DNA of 64,000 bases, from the NCBI GenBank assembly GCA_016110215.1, contig JADWQD010000013.1, positions 682,001 through 746,000 on the forward strand. The letters are read 5' to 3'. Positions within the stretch are counted from its first letter, which is position 1; every line of letters begins with the position of its first letter. The position numbers and the translations under genes were made by a program. Shown here piece by piece: positions 53,257-63,246 of the stretch. The DNA comes from Capronia americana. Its lineage: Eukaryota > Ascomycota > Eurotiomycetes > Chaetothyriales > Herpotrichiellaceae. The notes beneath the pieces are model-generated. The model was not told where the DNA came from. It worked only from the letters and a program-made list of their open reading frames with translations, and did not search any database.

Positions 53257-55089
53257 TTAAGATGAGGGAGTAGATTCGTCCTTTTGATCGAGTCGACGAC
53301 TGCCTTCCGGCGGGAATCGAGCAAATAGCAGAACCACAAAGCCAATCAAGGCGACTGCGGCATTGCACGCAAAAACTAGCTCCGTCCTTCCGATACTTGC
53401 AAATGCTGCGAAGATGATGCCGAAAATAGACGTTGTAGAAAGTCGAGCGATGTTCTCCACCAGAGAAACTCCTGCTAAAGCGTCTGTCCTCTCACTGCTG
53501 GTTGCAGAGCTGCCGACCATCTGAAGAACAGTTCCTTTGGCCGCTGATCCAGTTCCGGCAGCAAAGGGCAGAATAGCAGCAACAAGATACATCTGCCAGC
53601 CTTCGCGGACGAAGGAGCAAAGGAGAGTCAGGAGTCCATCAGCAATGAGCGAGAATTTTGTATAAGTGAGATCGAAAGCGAACGTCCGCTCCTGTTGGGG
53701 CTCCACGTCCTTGGTTTTGCGAGCCGAGCCATTTTGAGACGCCGAGAGTAGCGGTTCGCGTTCTGTCGGCGTTGCATCTCCTGAGGTTGAGCGCTCGCGC
53801 TCCTCTCGCTTGCTGGTCACCTTCCTTCCGATGGCGATCAGTTTGGGGAATGCAAAAGTCAGAAAGACGCCCCTCAGCATGGAATACATGAAGATCAATG
53901 CACCATTTTGCTTCGTCCCAAAGTCAAAGATGTTCGTCGCATATAGCTGCAGCAAGGTTACCAGGTATCCTGTAGCCAAGATCCCGAGATACACTCCCCA
54001 TGCAAGCAGAAATGCACCGTATTCTGTCCTGACAACACCGTCTTTGGTGATAAACTTGCGCGGAGCAAACACAGTCAATGGACCGAAGAACTTGCCAAAG
54101 GCTGAAGTGCTCTTCTTGGCCTTCATGGAGTTAGTATCGTCCTCGGTCTTCTCGGCAGGTGGTATGTGCGGCAAAAAGGCGAACACATAGACACACACAA
54201 GCAGGAACAGCATGAGCGTCAAGCGGAAGGGGGCCTTGATCCCAAAGCTCTCACCCGCAATACCGCCCAAAAGAAAACCCACAGCAGATCCAAAGAACAT
54301 GCTTCCGCTGAGTCTTCCCAAAGCCGCCGTCCTCTCTTCATAGTCAACAACCTCGGTGATGAATGTGTTGAGTGCAAGCAAGTAGCCGCTCGGGCCGCCA
54401 ATAACAGAAACAATCTGCGAAAGCTGAATGATGATGATGCCCCTGCTGCCCCAAACCTCGACGCCCACATTTTGAACCAGCAGCCTTACAGCAGGAAACA
54501 GAATCTGCGTCATCAACGTTGGCTTCACACCAATACGTTTGATCAGACTGCCGGTCAAGAAGAGGTTCAACGTGCCAAAGACTGTGGTGCTTGCGCCGAG
54601 GAGAGACACCGACATGGCGGTCGAGCTCTCGATAGGACGTATCGAACACCTGTCAGGCGTCGCTGAAGTTTCGAGACTCAATAACCGGGTCGACGCGGCG
54701 AGCGCGTGGGACAGGACTGACGTTATCGTCCCTGATTGAGAGGGTTGTGCATATTCTAGCACATGAGAAGGACGGTCTTTGTAGTAAGCGTCGCAAGTCA
54801 TCAGCCTGAAGACGTATAGCAGTGGCACCTGTGTTACGCCGAAGCTCAAGCTGGTGAGGAAGGCACAGAGCAGTAACAGATACGGCACTGAACGGGGCCA
54901 AGGCCTCGCTGCTGGGTTTGGCATATCATCGTCTTCGGGCCCAATTTCCTGGACGGCGACACTTTCGGCTACACTGATGTCCTCCAGCGATCTCGTGCGA
55001 CTGAGCAGTAGCGGCGCTGTTCCATCCTCGTCTCCATGCCGTTGTTGGGTCGACGATCTCCGCCGACCGTCGTGGTGGCGACCTGCCAT
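53257..55089 (-). CDS. MFS transporter (SLC46/HCP1-like group)
   Basis: A 610-residue transporter, single exon. The first real ATG is at 55089; the frame upstream has only TTG. A 70-residue hydrophilic N-terminus precedes about 12 membrane helices, interrupted by a long central loop (about 315-345) and a second charged insertion (about 425-480). Motifs include MTCDAYY just after helix 1, as in fungal relatives of SLC46 folate/heme-type carriers; GSLIKRIGVKPTL, a variant of MFS motif A; and GPSGYLLALNTFITEVVDYEERT. The plasma membrane is the likely location. Substrate unknown. The convergent dienelactone hydrolase lies 98 bp away, hinting at a shared pathway, but convergent spacing alone is weak evidence. 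Confidence 0.87.
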   Translation of the reverse strand: MAGRHHDGRRRSSTQQRHGDEDGTAPLLLSRTRSLEDISVAESVAVQEIGPEDDDMPNPAARPWPRSVPYLLLLCAFLTSLSFGVTQVPLLYVFRLMTCDAYYKDRPSHVLEYAQPSQSGTITSVLSHALAASTRLLSLETSATPDRCSIRPIESSTAMSVSLLGASTTVFGTLNLFLTGSLIKRIGVKPTLMTQILFPAVRLLVQNVGVEVWGSRGIIIIQLSQIVSVIGGPSGYLLALNTFITEVVDYEERTAALGRLSGSMFFGSAVGFLLGGIAGESFGIKAPFRLTLMLFLLVCVYVFAFLPHIPPAEKTEDDTNSMKAKKSTSAFGKFFGPLTVFAPRKFITKDGVVRTEYGAFLLAWGVYLGILATGYLVTLLQLYATNIFDFGTKQNGALIFMYSMLRGVFLTFAFPKLIAIGRKVTSKREERERSTSGDATPTEREPLLSASQNGSARKTKDVEPQQERTFAFDLTYTKFSLIADGLLTLLCSFVREGWQMYLVAAILPFAAGTGSAAKGTVLQMVGSSATSSERTDALAGVSLVENIARLSTTSIFGIIFAAFASIGRTELVFACNAAVALIGFVVLLFARFPPEGSRRLDQKDESTPSS

Positions 55090-56516
55090 GTTTTGTTTCA
55101 ATGGATGACAGTACTGGAGATCGCGACTGAAGAACGTTACACAGTGTCAGCCTCGATCGTCCTACCAGCTGACATTCCCTGAGTGGGAGGTCTAAGTTGT
55201 CGGCCGGCCTAAATTGGGCAGAGCATTTGTCGACATGAGAAACACACCTCATCGAGGAAGACGTTGAGTGCAGATTTGTTGATGTAACCATACCGCCCAG
55301 CGGTCACGCCAGAGAGGCGATGCCGGTCGCAATCCCGAATCCTTTATCTCCAACTGGTCCGGACAAGGAAGGAATCGGCGGCTGCGCGGGCGGCAGACCG
55401 CGATCTCCTTGCCGACCGAGCGACCTCGGGAGCCACCTCACTCTGAGCTCACTAGCGATTCAGTTGGGATATTCATCTGGACTCTCAGACATCAAGTATT
55501 AAACCCAACCTGCGCTCCAGGCTCGCAGCAGACTTGTCGAATACTGCACTCCCCAGCATGCGCACATCTTGGGCTTGACACGACACCGGCTCCCGTGCTG
55601 AATTAATTGCATGAGCGTGATGCGGGGTCCAGTGTTTGGGGATTACAGCTTGTCAGACGACAGTTCCTGCCTGATATTTGCCCGTGTCATTCTGTCATTC
55701 TTTCATTCCTGACCTGTGCACCGTTGAGCTGGACTTTCCCATTCCTCAACTCGCATCTCACTTCGTGCAAGATAGTGCCAGTTGCATATCTCAAAATGCT
55801 GTCGAGATGTGGGTTTTCAGGTGATAAAAGTGGCCAGCAGCTTTATCGTCATCTTCCCCACTCCACACCTTCTATGCGTGTAGCGGTGTGCCTTACCGTC
55901 CCGCTTACCCTCCTTTGCTCAATACAGATTCATGAAGTGCATACAAGGTTGCGTCGGATTGCTGACCATCTCATTCAGCCCTACAGCGTCGATCAGAGAG
56001 TGCTTCATTCAAGCGTTTATGCGGCCTCAGTGGACAAGAACCGGTTCATCCTACTGGCGAGAGTTCCCTGAGGCCAGCTCTTGATGACCGGGGGAGCAGC
56101 GTATTAGGTGGTTTCTTACTCAACCAGCCCCGGATAGAGTACGAGCGCGCTCTCGTATCATGAGCAATGGGACACGTCCCTGAAGCTTACACCACCACCT
56201 CTGACCCGCAGACGCAGCACAATGGGTTGTCAGCGACCAAAGCGGTAGGTCAAGGACGCGTCAAACGCCCACCAGGTTCATCTTCAGCTTCCTAATCGTC
56301 ATTATGTGTCAGAATCCTCATGCGAACGCCTGAACCGGGAGCATACGTGGCTATACGCTGGAGGTGGCCGGATCTTGCAACACGGAGAAAGGCAGCTGGA
56401 TATATATTTACTGGGGCTCTACCCCAGGTCCTGCGGAAGGCGTCGTCCGTCGTAGCTCCGCCTGTTTCTGAGAAGTAATCCTAAGACAAGGATCAAGCGA
56501 TCCCGACTCTGCGACT
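55090..56516. other. divergent intergenic region
   Basis: About 1.4 kb between the MFS start (minus) and the AsaB-like start (plus). A TATATATTTA box lies at 56401. A 154-codon frame at 55607-56071 has no recognisable domain and is not called. Confidence 0.5.
56401..56410 (+). promoter_or_regulatory. TATA box of the AsaB-like gene
   Basis: TATATATTTA, 116 bp upstream of the ATG at 56517. Confidence 0.5.
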
Positions 56517-57656
56517 ATGGCTATCAAAGACTCGATCTTCGTGGACGGAACGTCCCCCCACGTCGTCTCCACCACCCTCCAGTACTGGCTCGACCTGGCA
56601 CATGGAGGGTGCAAGGAGTTCTATGCTAGCACAGCAGGATCATATCGACGAAAGCACAACGTACAACCCGCTCTGGTCACAGATGTCCGAGGACACGAGA
56701 AGGAATTCAGTCTCGACAAGCAAGGCTTTGCGTACGTACAGCACGAGAGCAAGGAAAAAGAGTTCGCAGATGAAGAAGGCATCAAGGAACGCCTCTACGC
56801 AGAAGTAAGCGAGCTATTGAAGGACGTGTAAGTAAAGTGATGTCCAAGACAAGCCAAGTGCACGCTCAGACCACGCGCCTTGTCCTTGGCTAGCCCCCCC
56901 ACAAGGCAGCGGCATACCCATACTCACCACCGAACAGCACAGGAGCCACCCAGGTCCGCCCGTTCTCTCACCTGGTCCGCCGCGAAAGATGGGAAGAAGC
57001 CCAAGTAGCCTGGGAAGGCAAGAAAGACGATGAAGTCATCCGCAAGAAAGTGCCCGCGCGGTTCGCGCACGTGGACCACTCCTACACTGGCGCCGTACAA
57101 ATCCTCAACGACAACATCACCGACGAGGCCGAACGAGCCAGGCTGACCACCAACACGAGATGGGGTATCATCAACGTTTGGCGCCCGTAAGTATCACGAT
57201 TGTCACGTCACGTCGCGCGCTTGGTCCCGTCCCATCGTGCCCGCCCCCTACAGGGCACATCATCCAGCTGACTTGGACCAACAAAACCACAGCATCCACC
57301 ACTCCGTAACACGAGACGCGCTCGCGGTGTGCGACGCCCGCACGGTCGACGAGTCCGACCTCGAAGGCGTGACTGCGAACCTTCCACCACCAGAGACCAG
57401 CACGTACGAGAACGTCAGCCTAGGACGCACGTTCGAGACCTGGGGCGTCAAAGCGAACCCGGCGCACAAGTGGTATTACAAGAGCGGCATGACGCCCGAT
57501 GAGGCGCTACTGCTCAAGATCTTCGACTCGAAGAAGGACGGCCGCGCGAGAAGGGTGCCCCACACCTCGTTCCAGTGCGACGAGGACTACGGCGAGCCCA
57601 GACACAGCGTCGAGATTCGGTGTTTTGTCTTCTGGGAGGATCAGAGTCTGGAGTGA
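56517..57656 (+). CDS. AsaB/CmcJ-type hydroxylase/desaturase family protein
   Basis: A 307-residue protein from three exons: 56517-56827, 56938-57186 and 57293-57656. The introns are 110 and 106 nt, both GTAAGT..CAG. The first join gives LLKDVTGATQVRPFSHLVRR and the second NVWRPIHHSVTRDALAVCD, both of which read straight through the family pattern. Other hallmarks are AHVDHSYTGA, TRWGIINVWRP, LAVCDAR and CFVFWEDQ; the two His/Asp clusters would bind a metal. Members include the cephamycin methoxylase component CmcJ, the aspergillic-acid-cluster AsaB protein and the so-called GA4-desaturase family, most often found as oxidative tailoring enzymes in biosynthetic clusters. The N-terminus has no signal peptide. 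Substrate unknown. Confidence 0.88.
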
Positions 57657-58576
57657 GGATGTAGACAGACAGACAGGGGATCTACGCAATGTGGCATGGC
57701 TGCCAGTATGAATACAGTCGAACTCACAACAGCAAGGCGGTGCAAGGTAAGCAGAGTAATTAGTCAGGGTAAAGGTAAATCTGAACGCAAGTGACATGGA
57801 ATGAATGAATGGAGCGGGACCTGGAAATGAATGGACGCGAGACCTGGGATCGAGAGGGATGCGTGACGGAAATACATACATACATACGTACGTAGTTATT
57901 TAATTGCTTCTCGTCCCCACGAGCCACCGAGTCCAATACTGTGCATTGCAGTGCAGTGCAATGCGCAATCCGAACGCACGTAGAACAGGCCATGATATTA
58001 TGACACCAAGCTACGTGCGGACTACGGAGTGCGGAAGTGTGGGAAGTCTGATCGTCTCCAGAGTGCCCTAGACCGAGATACGTAGTACGGAGTAGCACTC
58101 TCTGTCCTGAAAAGTCCGGGTCCGGCAAGAGCGACAATCACGAAGCAGCGTACGGGTGTGTGAAGATTGAGAGGTCAAGGTAGACTCCGTACGGCTCAGT
58201 CGAGTCGCGTCTTCAGTATACTAGTAACTTGATGAGGCTGACACTAGCCAGGACTCGACTGCACAGCGCGGAGGACGAGTCAATACATGAAAGTCACGGT
58301 CCAAAAAGCGGAAAGCCAAGATGAAGCAAAACTCCTAGCTGACACAAACGCGAAGATTGCTCAACCAGGTCCATTGAATTATGTATCACTATCGAAGAGA
58401 AATAGACTCAATACATTGGTTCTCTCCCTCCCGCCGCTCGATGTATGTATTGTCATGGAAGCCATCTCCGTGTCGTAATATATGCCCCGGCCCCGAGCCG
58501 AACCCGACCCAGCCCCAAAACTTGGTCATGCAGGCAAGGTAAGGTGAGATGAAGTCAGCGAAGGAGATGAAACCAT
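57657..58576. other. intergenic region with repeated TACGGAGTA-like words
   Basis: About 920 bp between the stops of the AsaB-like gene (plus) and the second WxDW protein (minus). It has an ACATACATACATACGTACGTA run near 57872-57893, TGCAGTGCAGTGCAATGC near 57949-57964, and ACTACGGAGT/ACTCCGTACG words near 58023, 58084 and 58183. No gene is seen. Confidence 0.5.
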
Positions 58577-59182
58577 TTACAAAGCGGCGGCAAGACCCAT
58601 GAGGGCGAGGACACCGAGCTCGATCTTGGGCAGGGAAGCAGCACCGGTGAAGGTGGCAGGAGCAACAGGGGCGCCGGTGTAAGCGGCAACACCCCAGCTG
58701 GAGCTGGTGGCCGAGGCGGCGGCGACGGGAGTGCTGGTGCTAGCAGCGGCCACGGGGGTGGAGCTCGTGGTCCAGTCACCCCAGTAGTAGCTTGTGGAGG
58801 TGGTGACGGCAGCAACGGGCGTGCTGCTGGTGGACGACTTGGAGGCTTCCCAATCAGCCCAGTCGAAGTAGCTGGAGGTCGAGGTCGTCTCGGCGGCGGC
58901 AGGCTTGCTGCTGGTGGACGACTTGGACGCCTCCCAATCGGCCCAGTCAAAGTAGCTTGAGGTGGAGGTGGTGGTGGTGGCGGCCTTCACGGGCTTGCTG
59001 GAGGTGGTGGTCTTGGAGGCTTCCCAGTCGGCCCAGTCGAAAGTGCTGGTGGTGGTGGCCTCCGTGGTGGTAGTAGTGGTGGTGGTGGTGAGCTTGGACG
59101 GGTCCCAGTCAGCCCAGGTGGAGGAGGAGATGGCAGAGCCATATGCCGAGGCGGCGAGAGCGGCAATGAGAACAGTCTTCAT
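58577..59182 (-). CDS. small GPI-type Ser/Thr-rich wall protein with WxDW repeats
   Basis: A 201-residue predicted surface protein. The ATG at 59182 is chosen because a signal peptide follows at once (MKTVLIAALAASAYGSA); the 79-codon in-frame extension upstream looks like leader sequence, and a TATATA box lies at 59328. Five W-x-D-W units occur: TWADWDPSK, three near-identical FDWADWEASK units and YYWGDW. Thr/Ser-rich spacers with poly-Thr separate them and are probably O-mannosylated. The last 20 residues form a hydrophobic tail (IELGVLALMGLAAAL) after a small-residue site, consistent with a GPI anchor. Near-identity of the central units points to recent internal duplication. The protein at 36162-37412 shares the WxDW motif. 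No named family recognised. Confidence 0.83.
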   Translation of the reverse strand: MKTVLIAALAASAYGSAISSSTWADWDPSKLTTTTTTTTTEATTTSTFDWADWEASKTTTSSKPVKAATTTTSTSSYFDWADWEASKSSTSSKPAAAETTSTSSYFDWADWEASKSSTSSTPVAAVTTSTSYYWGDWTTSSTPVAAASTSTPVAAASATSSSWGVAAYTGAPVAPATFTGAASLPKIELGVLALMGLAAAL

Positions 59183-60444
59183 TTTTGAGGTTGGGGGTTG
59201 GTTCGGCTGAACGAGTGACTTAAGTTGGTTTTGGTTCGACGAGGAACGTTTGGAAAAGAGTGACTGAAGTGAATTGCGCTTGGAGGAGAGGAAAGAAGAA
59301 GACCGAGAGGGTGTCGAGGCATTCTGATATATAGCATGTTGCAACTCGGCGGACTCCCAGAGGCGGAAGCAACAATACGATCCAATAGGGGCAGATCTCC
59401 ACCCTCGACTGATGTCCAAGATCGCCCGTCTCCAAGGTTCATTTCTCTCGTGGCTGTGATGCGTTCAACTTGTGAGTCAAGGTTTGCTGGTCGTCCGTCC
59501 TAAAGTGGGATTGGTTGCCTCTAGGCGGAAGATTAGCCGACTCCAACTTCCTTTGTTAAATTGCCTCGAGCTGCTGGTGCTGGACGACCAAAATGAACCG
59601 CGCTATGGCTACGCGCCTCTCCACCGCCATATGGTTGCTGGGGGCCAGACTCATAGCAATCCAGGTGATCACTGAGAACTAGGAGAGATGACGTGATTGG
59701 GCGGCGTTCAGGGGGTGGTATATTTTGCATCTTTTTGACACGAATGTAGTAGCTGCTCAACCAAGCTCTGGAAGCTCATTGCTTGTTCCGAGGGCGGCGT
59801 GGTTCCACGCGCGCCGTCATTGCGGTTGGGAGCATCGTGTTCGAACCACTCACGGCCCGAGGAGGCGACAGCGCAATCTCTGTGCAGGAGGTCGTACCGA
59901 TCCCATAGCCGGAGGCTCTAAGGTTGCAGTTCTTTCGTGGTCCCTAGGTCGTTGCTAGTGGGGAGGTCAAGAGCACCGGATTGTTTGGAAGCAAAACAGA
60001 GCGAGAAGAATAGAAATCGCCACGGGGCAGGGTCAGGATGAGGACATCCACTGGCCTCCGTCGGCCTCGAGTTCGTCGCATTGCCAAGGCCGCTAACCCC
60101 CTGCCGCATTTGCGCCTCTGGCCAATGCGCGTAATTCCCGAAATGAGATTGATCTCCCAGGCGTATCGATAGTGGAGATAAGCTTGTTGCACCACCAACC
60201 ACTGAAAGGGCTATACAAAGGAGGCGTGCATCGGAGCCTGTTTCCACTGACCGATGGGTGATTAGTCACTCCGCTCGCCAGATCACCCATCCCCAGAGAT
60301 GGGCACGATGGCAGGCTCAGCAAACTGCGACCCGGGGAGTACTTCTGCTTTGGGCGGTTGTGATCGTGGCGCTGCAACTTCCATGTTGTTTCTAACCCGC
60401 AGCCGTGCTGCATCATGTTTGAACCGGCGCGACATTGCTCACCG
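59183..60444. other. intergenic region
   Basis: About 1.3 kb between the WxDW protein start and the regulator stop, both on the minus strand. It contains the TATATA box of the wall-protein gene at 59328. I see no further gene or RNA. Confidence 0.5.
59328..59333 (-). promoter_or_regulatory. TATA box of the small WxDW protein gene
   Basis: TATATA on the minus strand about 145 bp upstream of the ATG at 59182. It lies inside the longer in-frame extension, which argues that the extension is untranslated. Confidence 0.45.
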
Positions 60445-62585
60445 CTACCATCGGTCGAAATCCAGGGGGAAGGCCTCCGATGAGAGCAGGTCGGCAAGTT
60501 CACCTGCGTGCCATATTTCCGATGTGTCAAACCTCCAATCCTCCATGGGCAGAAGATCTGTAACGACTGGTTTGTCGATGCGCCGAGCAACAGCGTCACC
60601 AGAAGTATCAATTACACCAGGGATACTCATCGCCAGCGTACAGGTGACATTCACGTCGTCCAATATCTCATTCAGGCGAGCCTGCGCCTTCCAGGTGATG
60701 CTCAGCTTGCACTTCGCAAGATCTCTCAGGCAGTCTTGCGCATGTATCATGGACAATATGACTCTATACGCCCCCATACTGGGATTGGCAGCTTGTCGCT
60801 TCACGATCGGTGCCACCCGTGATGAGGCATCAACTAGAAGCAGAGTCAGGTATGTGCACCAAGGACGGGCCTGTTGCCTGAGACTCAGATAGCTGACGGC
60901 TGAGTCGATCGTGTCTGAGGCAATTGTCTCTGACGAATGGCTGGCGCTCTGCCTTTGAAGGGGCACCATACTTGTGCGCGGACACGACCGTATGAAAAGA
61001 CGAAGCATATTAATCCTCTGCGAGCTGGTCAGTGTCCCCCAGGTGAACGAGTGTATTTGTCACGAAAGCATACCTCGAACATGATCAACCTTAGGCGAAT
61101 ATATCTGTCTGTCTTGCCGGCCTGGATTAGGTCTAGAAGAGACTCCTGCTTCCACAGGAGAATGGGTGCTAATGAGCTCTCGAGGTTCACCAGGAGTACG
61201 TCGAGTGCACTGATCCCCTCGACGTCAACACTTCGTGCGGTTCCGAGGCTGCAGCAATTGTCCCACACCCGTGTTGCAATCCTGCTCCATCGGGTGTTGA
61301 ATTGCAAGTATGCGAACCAGTCCTCAGTGGGCTCCGAGGGCTGTGGCCACTGATGCACGCCGAAAGTGGCATCTGATTGATTGTAGCCGAGATCGAACAG
61401 AGGATGCGAAAGATAACACATCCGGGATTGTGAGGTGAAGTCTTTCACAGCGAACTCGGTGTCGTTTATGAGATATGGGCGGTCAGTCCTGATCGATATT
61501 CGTCGGTCAATGATATAAACCATCCACCACAGCATCCGGCGGTATTCTGTCTGGCGATACGTCAATTGGCCCCACGCCGCTTCGTTATTCAACTCCAATG
61601 CGAATGCCAGCTCTACGGCAACAGCCCTCGCCATCGACATCGCTCGGCTCTTTTGGAGCATGGTATAGTATAAGACCTCGAGAATATGGAGGCGCAGCAC
61701 ATCGAGGCTGGGTTCGTCGTCCCATGCATACTCTGCCAGGAGCTTCCGACTCTCCTGATGCCATTCCGAGGCGGCGGCAGTGCAGTCTTCCGCGCCTTGA
61801 AGTTCATTGGATGCTGACCCACCGCTTAAGTATGTGGCAAGGGCCAAGATGGTGCAAGTAAGGGCCGCTAGGCACAGATTCTCTGGCTTTTTGGGGATCC
61901 AGGCCGTACTGCCTTGGTAGGAGCAGTGTCGGTCAAAGAGCGTGGACAAGCGCTGGTAAAAGTCCGCACGGTCGATGCAGGGGTAATATACCTCCAATTC
62001 GTCGAAAAAATATTTCAAGAGGAAGCCCAGGGTCTCGTTTGACTGCAGTCTGGAAGGAACAAAGTCGCAGGTGGCATTGCTGGCCATCGGGGAACGCAGC
62101 CCTACCATGCTCGTATCTAAGGAGTGGAAAGGCTCGTTTGCCTCAGAGAAGTTGATGGTTGGGCTAGGTGAATGAGCCGACCCCGGTGGGTTGGTCCTCA
62201 GTGATTGAACAATCTCGCGCCTTGCACTGGGTTACAGCGTTAACACTGGGTCTCCAGCTCGTCAAGGTGGCATACTGTGTAAGGGCATCCAGTCTCGTAT
62301 TCGTCGAGTGACCTGCTGGACCCCGTGGTATCCGCCGTCCACGACGCCCCGATGCTGCGAACACGCATATGCGACCTCTGCTAGATGTGCAGCTTCGACA
62401 AGGCTTTTCGCCGCTGCACTGTCACGGAGCATCAGCAAGCATTCTTCCTCTGAGGCAATAATGACCTACTCGAATTTTCCGTCTTTTGCATTCGGTGCTG
62501 CTCAGTGATGCATCGTATCAGCACGGTGAGGAGGGTCAGAGGTGGTCGCTGTATCTACTCACCAGGCTTGACTTGCATATTTCAT
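60445..62585 (-). CDS. Zn(II)2Cys6 transcription factor with micro-exons
   Basis: A fungal regulator of about 629 residues rebuilt from five exons: 62585-62563 (23 nt), 62497-62470 (28 nt), 62418-62276, 62196-61074 and 61017-60445. The zinc cluster starts MKYASQACTEC and has cysteines at 8, 11, 18, 24, 27 and 35. It is spread over the first three exons: one intron splits the codon of the first cysteine, and the next falls just before the third cysteine. The third intron's acceptor is uncertain: CTGAG before 62196, which I prefer because it keeps a Pro/Ser linker, or CCTAG before 62163. The last intron is 56 nt. A PF04082-type regulatory domain follows (FLLKYFFDELEVYYPCIDRADF, then RRMLWWMVYIIDRRISI). 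It lies 661 bp from the end of the P450 gene and could control it. Confidence 0.83.
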
Positions 62586-63246
62586 CCTCTGACCCGGGTG
62601 TAGCGGGTCTGGGTTGTTGGACGTGGTACAATATTGGTGCGAATTGGCCGAACTTGGACTTTCCATGGCTAACCTGTTTGTCTGCGATGCTCCCAGATTC
62701 TCAAAAAGTACGTAGCCTCAAATTCTCACAGAAGCAGTCGAAGTCAAGCGCAACTTCTGTATTACTCATTACTCCACTTCTAGGTGGTTTAGGGCCAAGG
62801 CGGCCAATATCCTCCGGCAAGAGCATCGGCATTGGTGGCACCCCCTCTGGCAAAGTTTCGCGACTTCACTTTGGCTTCACTTTGGCTTCATGGTCTTACT
62901 GCATTGCGAGTACGCTCGATTCAAATGATTCCGACAACCCTGTCTTGCCCGTCCAAAGTTCTACAGTGAACTACGTACGTCATGACTGGGTTTCAATGTG
63001 GGTTTTGCGAGAGACTGACAGTTGACTGACTGTCCAAACGGTACAGTACCGGGGTGGCAAGACCCTGCACCTACCTAGGTAAGGACAAGGTATTGAATCG
63101 ACAGTCATAGTAAGTGTGAGTTATGCCCAAGCTACTTCGTACCGAAATTCAGTCGTTGTACTACAGAGCAAACATAGTCAGGAGCAACTGCTTTGCCTGC
63201 TTATGAGATAATACAGAGTATAAACGACTCACCTCCCTCACGCTCC
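62586..63246. other. intergenic region
   Basis: The 661 bp between the regulator start and the P450 stop, both on the minus strand. No gene is supported; the 179-codon plus-strand frame reaching 63025 overlaps the regulator's zinc-cluster exons and is a shadow. Confidence 0.5.

Noticed and set aside
59183..59419. 79-codon N-terminal extension of the small WxDW protein
   Set aside because: It contains the TATA box and would bury the signal peptide inside the protein.
59769..59860. GTGTTCGAACCAC, resembling a tRNA T-arm
   Set aside because: Only three of five stem pairs form and no D-arm, anticodon arm or acceptor stem fits upstream.
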